A stretch of 33,985 nucleotides of DNA from Phycisphaeraceae bacterium (GTDB lineage Bacteria > Planctomycetota > Phycisphaerae > Phycisphaerales > UBA1924). Positions within the stretch are counted from its first letter, which is position 1; each line of letters starts with the position of its first letter. The translations under genes and the position numbers were made by a program. Where the stretch lies: the NCBI GenBank assembly GCA_021297895.1, contig JAJTHN010000023.1, positions 1-33,985 of the forward strand, given 5' to 3'. Below, piece by piece: positions 14,628 to 22,578 of the stretch. The notes below the pieces were generated by a model that made no database searches, was not told the DNA's origin, and was given only the letters and a program-made list of their open reading frames with translations.

Positions 14628-17096
14628 TCAGCCTACGCCAAGGCCGGCACCCGCGTGCCGCGTGTCGCCGGTCGATGCCCGACCCGGCGCATCGGCGCGA
14701 GGAGCACCAGCGGCGTGATCGCGGGCGGCCATCGCCGCGTCGATCGAGAGCACGCCCATGCGGCTGAGCGCCAGTCGATAGCCGACGACGGGGTCGCCCT
14801 GGTGCCGCCACTCGCGCAGCACGCGGACGGTGTTCTCTCGCATGATCGGCAGGTTGCGCTCGTCGCTGACCTCGAGCATGGCGGTGGTCAGTTCGTCGAT
14901 GTTCGACGGGGTGAAGGTCCGCCCGTTGATGCCGTCGCGCACGAGTTCACCCGCCGCGCCGACGACGTTCGAGGTGATCATGGCGCACCCGGCCGCGGCC
15001 GCCTCATTGACGACCACGCCCCACGGCTCGTAATCGCTCGGCAGCAGGAAGATGTCGCTGGAGCGGTAGATCGCGCTGATCTCCTGCTGATCGCCGATGA
15101 ACCCCAGGAACCGCACGCGAGGGCGCAGATCGGCGGGGATCGTCGCCTCGATCTCCTTGCGGAGCGGCCCGTCGCCGATGAGGACAAGTTCCCAGTCCGG
15201 GCGCTGGCTCGCGATACGGCAGAAAGCCTCGACCGCCAGGTCCGGCCGCTTGGCACGGATCATGCGTCCGCAGAAGACCATGCGGCGGCGATTGCCCAGT
15301 GCATACTTGTCGCAGACCCGACGCAGATCGCTCGGGCCGAGCCCCTCGATGAGCGAATAGTCGGGCTCGTACGGGAAGAAGATGATCCGGCTCGGATCGG
15401 CGCCGTAGCGGTAGAAGTACCGCATGCCGAAGCGTCCGCAGGGCAGGACCATGTCCGCCCAGGACAGCACGCGTCGGAGCACCTGCTCCTTGAGCATTCT
15501 GCGCATGCCCGTGGCGTTGTCTCCGAAGACGTTTGAATCGGCGACGATGAAAACCGGCACGTTGTTGCTGTGGCACCAGCGCAGCAGTCGCATTCGTCCG
15601 ACGTCGTTGTATCCGCACAGGAAGACCGCCTGAACGTTCTTCTCGCGGATCCAACGGATGATGCGTCCGGCCTTGCGCCACTCGTGCAGCGCCCGCAGGG
15701 GCGAGTCGGCGGTCCGCACGTCCTCCCCCTGGCCGAAGTTCACGGGGCGGATGTCGTCGATGGCCGAGACCTGCCACGGCTGGTCGGGCGTGCCGTGGGT
15801 GTAGACGGTCCAGAGGCGAGTCTCGGGCACCTCACGGACAAGACGCTTGTGCAGCGCGACGCGATAGGGCGTCTGCACGTTCGTGATGATCGCGACATCG
15901 GCCGGCCCCCCGGGCACAACGCCATACGCGGGCCGGGCCGCGATCACGCGCTTGTACGACGCGACGGCACCGCGGGCGATCGCCGGCCACGTGTAGCGCT
16001 CCTCGACCATCGCGCGGCCGCGACGCGACAACTCGGCACGGTGCGCAGGGTCGGACACCACGCGGTCCAGCGCCGCGGTCAGTTCCGGCACCGTCCGCTC
16101 GATGACCTCCGCTGCGCCCGCCGCGGCGACCTCGGGCAGGTGGCAGTTGGTCGTAAAGACCGCGGGCGTTCGCGCGGCCATCGCCTCGGCGATGGACATG
16201 CTGAAGCCCTCGTGGAAACTCGGCAGGCAGAAGCACAGCGCCCCGGCGACCGCCTCCTTCTTCTCCACGCCGTAGAGCGGCCCGACAAGGTGCACACGGT
16301 CGCTCACGCCCAGCCGCGCGACCTGCTCCTTCAGCGGAACGCCCGCGCCGAAGTCCGGGCCCGCGATCACCAGCCGCAGCCGCGCGTGCTTCTTTGCCAG
16401 CGTCGCGAACGCCTCGGCCAGAAGGTCCAGACCCTTGACCGGGTGCAGACGCGCAAGGAACAGGATGTACGGGTCGCCGGCCAGTTCCGGATGACGCGCC
16501 AGAAACGCCCCGGGTGCGGGCGGCGGGTCGATGTCCTCGAGGAACACGCCGTTGGGCAGCACATCGACATTCGTGTGGAAGCCCTGGCGGGTGATGCACT
16601 CGCGGTCGTGCTCCGAGAGCGCGTGCAGCGCGGAGGCGTGCGTGACCAACTTGCGGAACGCGACGGCCAGGGCGATCTTCTTCTTCAGGGCCTTCTCGCT
16701 CAGCGACCAGTCGCTAAGCATGCCGTGCGGCGCGAGCACATACGGAACGCCCTCGCGTCGGCACACAGACGCGATGCGAAGGAGCAAAGGCTCCCACAGG
16801 CCGTGAAGATGGACGACGTCACACCGGGCGACCAGCTCCTCCGCGGCCATCCCCGCCTGCGCGCCGGTGAGACGCTCGAATCTCGACGGGACCGGCTGGA
16901 GCAGAAACTCCAGGGCGTTGATCCCTCGAATGCCGGACAACTGCACGCGGATGTCCGCCTCGCTCGGGACATGGCGATAGCCAAAGACGGCCACATCGTG
17001 CCCCAGCAGGGCCTGCCCCGCGGCGAGCGATGCGCAGGCCGTTGTCGGACCGCCGGAGGCTGGGTTCAGCGAATTGATGACATGCAGAATCCGCAT
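14628..17096 (-). CDS. Fusion of two GT4-family glycosyltransferases
   Basis: 822 residues from the ATG at 17096 (MRILHVINSLNPASGGP, the canonical GT4 N-terminus); upstream in-frame codons look non-coding. Module 1 covers residues 1 to about 385: HLHGLWEP, PHGMLSDWSL, PNGVFLEDIDPP, FLARLHPVKGLDLL, and the nucleotide-sugar motif HEGFSMSIAEAMA near 295. Module 2 starts near 400 (PADVAIITNVQTPYRVALHKRL) and has its own core: FCGRMIRAKRPDLAVEAF, LIGDGPLRKEIE and DYEPWGVVVNEAAAAG near 690. Both modules carry the paired Glu residues, so both may be active. A bifunctional enzyme could add two consecutive sugars. No frameshift or internal stop separates them. The Ala-rich C-terminus is probably disordered. 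Confidence 0.9.
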   Translation of the reverse strand: MRILHVINSLNPASGGPTTACASLAAGQALLGHDVAVFGYRHVPSEADIRVQLSGIRGINALEFLLQPVPSRFERLTGAQAGMAAEELVARCDVVHLHGLWEPLLLRIASVCRREGVPYVLAPHGMLSDWSLSEKALKKKIALAVAFRKLVTHASALHALSEHDRECITRQGFHTNVDVLPNGVFLEDIDPPPAPGAFLARHPELAGDPYILFLARLHPVKGLDLLAEAFATLAKKHARLRLVIAGPDFGAGVPLKEQVARLGVSDRVHLVGPLYGVEKKEAVAGALCFCLPSFHEGFSMSIAEAMAARTPAVFTTNCHLPEVAAAGAAEVIERTVPELTAALDRVVSDPAHRAELSRRGRAMVEERYTWPAIARGAVASYKRVIAARPAYGVVPGGPADVAIITNVQTPYRVALHKRLVREVPETRLWTVYTHGTPDQPWQVSAIDDIRPVNFGQGEDVRTADSPLRALHEWRKAGRIIRWIREKNVQAVFLCGYNDVGRMRLLRWCHSNNVPVFIVADSNVFGDNATGMRRMLKEQVLRRVLSWADMVLPCGRFGMRYFYRYGADPSRIIFFPYEPDYSLIEGLGPSDLRRVCDKYALGNRRRMVFCGRMIRAKRPDLAVEAFCRIASQRPDWELVLIGDGPLRKEIEATIPADLRPRVRFLGFIGDQQEISAIYRSSDIFLLPSDYEPWGVVVNEAAAAGCAMITSNVVGAAGELVRDGINGRTFTPSNIDELTTAMLEVSDERNLPIMRENTVRVLREWRHQGDPVVGYRLALSRMGVLSIDAAMAARDHAAGAPRADAPGRASTGDTRHAGAGLGVG

Positions 17097-17251
17097 CGCT
17101 GAACTTCTCGATCGTCTTTTGTTCTGTATGAGGGGCATGAAGATCCGCCGATGGTACGTTCGTCGTGCATCATCGGCCCATTGCTGGCATTCCGAGAGCC
17201 GGAATCGGGTCAAAACCCCAGACCGTCGCGATGTTCTGCCTTCGCTTCGGG

Positions 17252-18427
17252 TCAGCGAGCCCGGGGAGCGGTGCCAATCGGGTCCGCGGCGTACATCGCG
17301 TGGAATTTGGCGCGAATCTCATCAGGTTCGACGAACTTCATCACCCATTCGCGACCCTTCGCCCCAGCCGCGACTCGGGCGGGCTCGCTGGCAAAGTACT
17401 CGCGCGCGGTGGCGGCGATCTGGGCAGGCTCGCCATCGGTGATCTTTGCCGCCCCGGAGGCCTGAAGTTCTTGCCAGATCTTGACACCATTCGTCGTGAT
17501 GATCGGGGTGCCGGTGGCCAATGCCTCCAGAAGCACCATGCCCTGATTCTCGTGGTAACTGGGCAGCACCATCGCAGCAGATGACTGAAGGAGCGATAAC
17601 TTCAGACTGCCCGAGGCGGGGCCGGTCATCAGCACGCGGTCGCGGATTCCGAGTTCATCGATGAGTTTTCGGAGTTCCTGGATGTACGACTCGTCGCCGG
17701 GGCCGGTCAGAACGACCAGCAGATCGGCTCCTTCGGCGATGAGCGCCGCCGCGGCACGCAGCAGACGCTCGATGCCCTTGATCGGGTGCAATCGGCCAAG
17801 GAACATGAGCCGGTGAGCCGCGGCGGCGATCTGCGGGAAACGCGAGAGGGCCTCTGCTGGGCCGGGAAGGTTCGCAAAGCCGCGGGCATCGATGGGGAAT
17901 GGGATGACCACGCCCTTGCGCGGGTCAAAGTGTGCCTGAGACTGCTCGAGCTCGAGTCGAGCCGTGAGGTGGATGCGGTGAGCGCCGCGGAGCATGGCCT
18001 TGCCGAGGAACCACATGTGCAGGCGCTTTTTCCAGGCGCGGTGGTTCATGCAATCGGTGTCGAGCATCCCGTGGGGAGAGACGAAGTACGGCACGCCGAT
18101 GTCGCGGGCGATGGTGGCGATCTGGGCGTTGCAGAGCTCCCACATGCCGTGGAGATGCACGGCGTGCGCGGGCTCGATGAGTTCACGAATGACCCGGAGC
18201 TGACGCGGGCGGAGGAGCTGGTTGCGGACGGCCAAAGGGCCCAGGTCAACGACGGTCGGATGCTCGGAATGGCGGCCGTCCCAGTTGGGCGGAGCGTCGG
18301 CGGGGTCGTTGGTCCAGATGGTCACGTCGTGGCCGGCGTCGGACAGGAGCTGGCAGAGATCCAGCGCGGCGCGCACGGGGCCGCCTCGGTCGAGCCGCAG
18401 GGTCGGGATGACGTGAACGATCCGCAC
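17252..18427 (-). CDS. GT4-family glycosyltransferase
   Basis: 391 residues from a GTG (MRIVHVIPTLRLDRGGPVRAAL). Key segments are HLHGMWELCNAQIA, SPHGMLDTDCMNHRAWKK, FLGRLHPIKGIERLL, VLTGPGD and the acceptor/nucleotide-sugar motif YHENQGMVLLEALATGTP. It resembles module 1 of the downstream fused protein, suggesting duplication. It lies 155 bases upstream of that gene on the same strand, so both likely build one surface polysaccharide or glycan. It is cytoplasmic and inverting/retaining status is not certain, though GT4 enzymes retain the anomeric configuration. No Shine-Dalgarno is visible before the GTG. Confidence 0.9.
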   Translation of the reverse strand: MRIVHVIPTLRLDRGGPVRAALDLCQLLSDAGHDVTIWTNDPADAPPNWDGRHSEHPTVVDLGPLAVRNQLLRPRQLRVIRELIEPAHAVHLHGMWELCNAQIATIARDIGVPYFVSPHGMLDTDCMNHRAWKKRLHMWFLGKAMLRGAHRIHLTARLELEQSQAHFDPRKGVVIPFPIDARGFANLPGPAEALSRFPQIAAAAHRLMFLGRLHPIKGIERLLRAAAALIAEGADLLVVLTGPGDESYIQELRKLIDELGIRDRVLMTGPASGSLKLSLLQSSAAMVLPSYHENQGMVLLEALATGTPIITTNGVKIWQELQASGAAKITDGEPAQIAATAREYFASEPARVAAGAKGREWVMKFVEPDEIRAKFHAMYAADPIGTAPRAR

Positions 18428-18552
18428 AGGGGATCAAACTTAGGCACGCGATCGGGTGAACTGCCGCTGGGCGGAGCGCGGCGAGTCCCGGATACGCCGG
18501 ATCAAGCCGAGCAGAGACTGAGTCCGAACTACGATATTTAACAGAACGGTGC

Positions 18553-18594
18553 TTGACGAATGACCGACATATGGTAAGCTAACAGTGTTCACTG
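18553..18594 (+). promoter_or_regulatory. Candidate promoter and operator of the tetR efflux operon
   Basis: TTGACG (18553-18558) and TAAGCT (18575-18580) are 16 bases apart. The palindrome CAGTG-TT-CACTG (18583-18594) follows immediately, where a repressor would block transcription. It is the only ATG-rich, AT-richer patch in the gap between the divergent GT4 and tetR genes. That the TetR protein binds here is inference from position. Confidence 0.45.
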
Positions 18595-18642
18595 GACAAC
18601 GGGTGAAAAGTCGGTCGTTCGGGTGGGCCTGAGGAGCAGCCA

Positions 18643-19317
18643 GTGGGATCAGTCGATCGGCGAGCGCGGGAGAAGGCTGAGCTGCAGGAGAAGATCCTGG
18701 CCGCGGCACGCGAGCTGTTCATCCGAGAGGGGCATGAGGCGGTGAGCATGCGGAAGATCGCCGAGGCGATCGAGTACACGCCGCCGGCGATCTACACGCA
18801 CTTCCGGGACAAGGCGGACCTGATCCGCGCTCTGTGCAGGCAGGACTTCGGCGCGTTGAGCGATGCGATCCTGCGAGTGAGCAAGGTGCAGGATCCGGTG
18901 CACCGGATCATCAAGATCGGGCAGGCGTACATCCGCTTTGCGGTGGAGCACCCGCACCATTACAAGTTCATGTTCATGACGCAGCACCCTGCGGATGTCG
19001 AGCCCGACCCGGAGTCGATGGCGGAGAAGGACGACCCGGAGCGAAACGGCTACGCGGCGCTTCGCAAAGCGATCAGCGACGCGATGGCGGCCGGGCACAT
19101 GGCCGCGGAGCACAAGGACGCAGAACTGGTTGCACAGGTCTTCTGGGCGATGGTGCACGGGATCGCGAGCCTTGAAATCGCCATGGGCAAGGATGACTGG
19201 ATCGACTGGCGGAGCCTGGACAATCGTGCGCGGCTCGCGTGCGAATCGGTGCTCGTGGGGGTTCTCTCGGCCAAGGCCGCCGAGAGCTTCAGGAACAGCA
19301 AGGAGCGGCAGTCATGA
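18643..19317 (+). CDS. TetR/AcrR-family transcriptional regulator
   Basis: 224 residues from a GTG, with GAGGAG 6 bases upstream. The N-terminal helix-turn-helix is typical: LQEKILAAARELFIREG, EAVSMRKIAEAIEYTPPAIYTHFRDKADLIRAL (about residues 12-65). The C-terminal domain (ILRVSKVQDPVHRIIKIGQAYIRFAVEHPHHYKFMFM..., WAMVHGIASLEIA) is the usual ligand-binding/dimer part. The stop overlaps the permease start by four bases (ATGA), so the regulator and the exporter are translated from one message. It probably represses its own operon and responds to a substrate of the pump. An operator-like palindrome precedes it. Confidence 0.92.
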   Translation: MGSVDRRAREKAELQEKILAAARELFIREGHEAVSMRKIAEAIEYTPPAIYTHFRDKADLIRALCRQDFGALSDAILRVSKVQDPVHRIIKIGQAYIRFAVEHPHHYKFMFMTQHPADVEPDPESMAEKDDPERNGYAALRKAISDAMAAGHMAAEHKDAELVAQVFWAMVHGIASLEIAMGKDDWIDWRSLDNRARLACESVLVGVLSAKAAESFRNSKERQS

Positions 19318-20465
19318 TTCGTGTTGCGTTGCAGATGCTCGTGGGCGACAGGCTCAAGTATCTCGGCTTGATCGTCGGCATCGCCTTCGCGTCTTTGCTG
19401 ATCAGCCAGCAGGCGTCCATTCTCGTCGGGCTGGCGCACCAGACCGGCTCGTTCGTTCGCGACACTTCGCACGCCGACCTGTGGGTCATGGACAGCGAGG
19501 TCCGCTTCAGCCAGGACAGCCTGTCGCTCTCGGACAACACGCTGCTGCGCGTCCGCGGCATCGAGGGAGTTCAGTGGGCTGTGCCCCTGTATCAGGGCTT
19601 CCTCAAGGCCAAACTCCCGGACGGCACGCGCATGACCGCGATCGTCATCGGGCTCGATGACGCGACCCTCATCGGCGGCCCGCCGGAAATGGTGCAAGGT
19701 TCGCTCGCGGATCTGCGGCAGGACAAGGCGGTCATCGTCGATTACAACGCGCTCGAGTCCAAGTTCATGATGAAGCGCAGCGGGGGCCGGCCGATTCGGG
19801 TCGGCGACAACCTCTCGATCAACGATCAGGACGCTCGCCTTGTCGGCACGTACCGCGCCAGCCAGTCGTTCTTCTGGGAGCCGGTGATCTACACGACCTA
19901 TTCGCGGGCGCTGCAGTACGCACCCCGCGAACGAAAACTCATGACCTATGTTATGGTCAAGCTCAAGCCCGATGCGGACGTGGCCAAGGTCGCGGCGAGC
20001 ATCGAGGCCGCGACCGGGCTCAAGGCCAGAACCAATGACGAGTTCATCGCACTGACTCGTGATTACATCCTCAAGGAAACGGGCATCCTGATCAACTTCG
20101 GGCTCGCCGTGGGGCTGGGGTTCATCGTCGGGACGCTCATCGCCGGGCAGATGCTCTACAACTTCACGCTGGACAATCTGCGTCACTACGGGGCTCTCAA
20201 GGCCATGGGCGCTGGCAACGGCACGCTCGTGATCATGAACCTGATCCAGGCACTGACGGTCGGCGTTCTCGGCTACGGAATCGGGCTCGGGCTGGGCAGT
20301 CTGCTCGGCCAGCTCGTCGCGAGCGCGGGGCTGGCGTTCAGAATGCCGTGGCAGGTCCCGGTGCTCTGCGGCGTGGCGATCCTGATCATCTGTCTGATCG
20401 CCAGCGCGCTGAGTATCACCCGTGTGCTCAAGCTCGAGCCGGCGATCGTCTTCAAAGGCGGTTGA
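19314..20465 (+). CDS. ABC exporter permease, FtsX/DevC type
   Basis: 383 residues. The ATG overlaps the tetR stop (ATGA), with AAGGAG upstream. The N-terminal membrane helix (LKYLGLIVGIAFASLLISQQASILVGL) is followed by a large extracytoplasmic domain of about 200 residues. Three C-terminal helices follow (LINFGLAVGLGFIVGTLIAGQMLY; LIQALTVGVLGYGIGLGLGSLLG; VPVLCGVAILIICLIASALSI). This is the four-helix MacB/FtsX-like plan, and the size and N-terminus fit DevC-type permeases that work with a DevA ATPase and DevB adaptor. The next three genes are exactly an ATPase, an adaptor and an outer-membrane channel. The exported substrate is unknown. Confidence 0.9.
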   Translation: MIRVALQMLVGDRLKYLGLIVGIAFASLLISQQASILVGLAHQTGSFVRDTSHADLWVMDSEVRFSQDSLSLSDNTLLRVRGIEGVQWAVPLYQGFLKAKLPDGTRMTAIVIGLDDATLIGGPPEMVQGSLADLRQDKAVIVDYNALESKFMMKRSGGRPIRVGDNLSINDQDARLVGTYRASQSFFWEPVIYTTYSRALQYAPRERKLMTYVMVKLKPDADVAKVAASIEAATGLKARTNDEFIALTRDYILKETGILINFGLAVGLGFIVGTLIAGQMLYNFTLDNLRHYGALKAMGAGNGTLVIMNLIQALTVGVLGYGIGLGLGSLLGQLVASAGLAFRMPWQVPVLCGVAILIICLIASALSITRVLKLEPAIVFKGG

Positions 20466-20542
20466 TCGCCGCGGGTCGCAACCACAATCGACTTCAGGCC
20501 CAATGAACTGACACCATCACGATTCGCTCAACGGAGATGATC

Positions 20543-21316
20543 ATGTCCCCCGCCACCGCCCTCAAGTCGCCCGCGAACGCCGCATCGGGCGATACCGCCA
20601 GCAACGGCATCGCGATCGATTGCAAGGGCGTGACCAAGCATTACGGATCGGGTTCGTCCCGCGTGACCGCGCTCCGCGGCATCGATCTTGACGTTCGCTT
20701 CGGCGAACTGATGATGCTCGTCGGTCCGTCTGGCTGCGGCAAGACCACGCTCATCTCCGTGATCGCCGGCATTCTCGATCGCGATGAGGGCCAGTGCAAG
20801 GTCTTCGGCGTGGACTTCAACACCATGTCCGCCGGGCAGAAGACCAGTTTCCGCGGCGCCAATGTCGGCTTTGTGTTCCAGGCCTTCAACCTGCTGCCGA
20901 CGCTGACCGCGGAGGAGAACGCCGCGATCCCGCTGATGATCCTCGGCGAGAGCCGCGGCTCGGCGATCAAGCGCTCTCGCGACATGCTCGCTCGCGTCGG
21001 GCTGGGCGATCGTGGGCGCTCGCTGCCGTCGCAGTTGTCGGGCGGTCAGCAGCAGCGTGTGGCGATCGCGCGGGCCCTGGTTCACAACCCGCGTCTGATC
21101 GTCTGCGATGAGCCGACCAGCGCACTGGACCATGAGACGGGGCACAAGGTCATGGAACTGATGCGCGAGATCGCCGTGGGTCCGGATCGGACTCTGGTGA
21201 TCGTGACGCACGATGCCCGGATCTTTGAGTTCGCCGACCGGATCGCCAAACTCGACGACGGAATGGTGCAGTCGATCAGCAACGGCAAGAACGTGACGAG
21301 CAACGCGGCCAAGTAA
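20543..21316 (+). CDS. ABC transporter ATPase of the exporter
   Basis: 257 residues. The ATG at 20543 is preferred over 20537 because CGGAG ends right before 20537. Walker A is GPSGCGKTT (61-69), Q-loop Q113, signature LSGGQQQR (165-172), Walker B LIVCDE (185-190) and the His switch VTHDAR. The EPTSALD D-loop is intact, so the protein should hydrolyse ATP. The sequence fits the MacB/LolD/DevA class. It lies 77 bases after the permease stop, with no terminator in between. The first 20 residues (Ala/Ser-rich) are an unremarkable extension. Confidence 0.93.
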   Translation: MSPATALKSPANAASGDTASNGIAIDCKGVTKHYGSGSSRVTALRGIDLDVRFGELMMLVGPSGCGKTTLISVIAGILDRDEGQCKVFGVDFNTMSAGQKTSFRGANVGFVFQAFNLLPTLTAEENAAIPLMILGESRGSAIKRSRDMLARVGLGDRGRSLPSQLSGGQQQRVAIARALVHNPRLIVCDEPTSALDHETGHKVMELMREIAVGPDRTLVIVTHDARIFEFADRIAKLDDGMVQSISNGKNVTSNAAK

Positions 21317-21325
21317 TCGCCGCGG

Positions 21326-21346
21326 CAGCATTCAGCATTCAGCATT
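21326..21346 (+). repeat. CAGCATT x3 tandem repeat
   Basis: Three perfect 7-base units in the 47-base gap between the ATPase and the adaptor, just before the adaptor's AAGGAG ribosome site. No function is evident. Confidence 0.6.
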
Positions 21347-21363
21347 GATTCAAGGAGCAACCG

Positions 21364-22449
21364 ATGATTCGCAAGTATCTGATTCCGATTCTGGCCGTCG
21401 CGGGGCTCGCGTTCGCGATTCACACCGTCCGGAGCGAGGCGGCACCCCGTCCGGCGTCAACACCGGTGGCCGAGCCTGCTCGATCGCCCTTCGGCGACAG
21501 CGTCGCGGGATCGGGGATCATCGAGGCGAGCACGCAGAACATCGCCATCGGCACGCACGTCGCGGGCGTTGTCACGGAGGTGTTCGTCAAGCCCGGCGCA
21601 CGGGTGACCTCGGGCGACCCGCTGTTCAAGGTCGATGACCGTTCGCTGCAGGCGCAGCGCTCGGTGGCCGTCTCCAAAGTCGCGGTGGCCGAGCAGACGC
21701 TCGCGCGGCTACGGGCGCAGCCCCGCAAGGAGGATGTGCCCCCGGCCGAGGCGCGGCTGCGTGCAGCCAGGGCCGACCTGAGCGAGGCTCGCGAGCAGCT
21801 TGAGATGCTCGAGGCGGTGCAGGACCAGCGCGCGGTCGTACGCGAAGACCTGGTCCGTCGCCGCTCCGCGGTCGCGCACGCGGAAGCTCGCGTCGCGGAG
21901 ACCGAGGCCCAGTTGACGCTGCTCAAGGCCGGCGCGTGGGCGCCGGAGATCGCCATCGCCGAGGCGCAAGTGGCCCAGGCCCGCGATGAGGTCTGCCAGA
22001 TCGAGGTCGAAATCGAGCGGCTGACGGTCCGCGCCAAGGTTGATGCGGATGTGCTTCAGGTCAACGTCCGCGTGGGCGAGTTTGCGCAGGTCGGTCCTCT
22101 GACTCAGCCGCTGATCGTGCTGGGCGAGACGCGGACGCTCTGGGTCCGCTGCGACATCGACGAGAACGACGCGTGGCGGATCGTTCCCGGCGCCAAGGCT
22201 CAGGTATCGCTCCGCGGCAACCCCACCATCAAGACCGACAACGTCTCGTTCGTCCGTATCGAGCCGTACGTGATCCCCAAGCGCTCCCTCACCGGCGAGA
22301 GCACCGAGCGGGTGGACACCCGCGTGCTGCAGGTGGTCTACGCCTTCCCACGCGAGGCGCTCAACGCGTACGTGGGCCAGCAGGTGGATGTCCGCATCGA
22401 GGCCGGTGACGCGTCGCGAGCCGGGACTCAAGCGGTCATCGCCAACTGA
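21364..22449 (+). CDS. HlyD/DevB-type membrane fusion (adaptor) protein
   Basis: 361 residues from an ATG with AAGGAG 6 bases upstream. A signal-anchor helix (YLIPILAVAGLAFAIHTV) is followed by the first lipoyl half (GSGIIEASTQNIAIGTHVAGVVTEVFVKPGARVTSGDPLFKVDD). Next is a long alpha-hairpin coiled coil (about 95-215, rich in AEARL/AEAQV heptads), the second lipoyl half (LTVRAKVDADVLQVNVRVGEFAQ), and a beta-barrel/C-terminal domain. It bridges the inner-membrane ABC exporter and the outer-membrane channel encoded next. The 22450-22578 gap to that channel gene has no terminator that I can see. Confidence 0.92.
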   Translation: MIRKYLIPILAVAGLAFAIHTVRSEAAPRPASTPVAEPARSPFGDSVAGSGIIEASTQNIAIGTHVAGVVTEVFVKPGARVTSGDPLFKVDDRSLQAQRSVAVSKVAVAEQTLARLRAQPRKEDVPPAEARLRAARADLSEAREQLEMLEAVQDQRAVVREDLVRRRSAVAHAEARVAETEAQLTLLKAGAWAPEIAIAEAQVAQARDEVCQIEVEIERLTVRAKVDADVLQVNVRVGEFAQVGPLTQPLIVLGETRTLWVRCDIDENDAWRIVPGAKAQVSLRGNPTIKTDNVSFVRIEPYVIPKRSLTGESTERVDTRVLQVVYAFPREALNAYVGQQVDVRIEAGDASRAGTQAVIAN

Positions 22450-22578
22450 TCCTCCGGCGGCATGATCCCGCCGCGACCGGCGAGTGGTACGCTTGCCGCG
22501 ACGTTGTTCTTCGGTGCTTGTCCGCAGATTGCTCCCGACGGGCGCATTGCCCGCGGCGACTCGAGAAAGGTATGACCC

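Noticed and set aside
15570-17102. 510-residue + strand frame opposite the GT4 fusion
   Set aside because: Shadow of a clear glycosyltransferase; Arg/His/Gly-rich with no domain.
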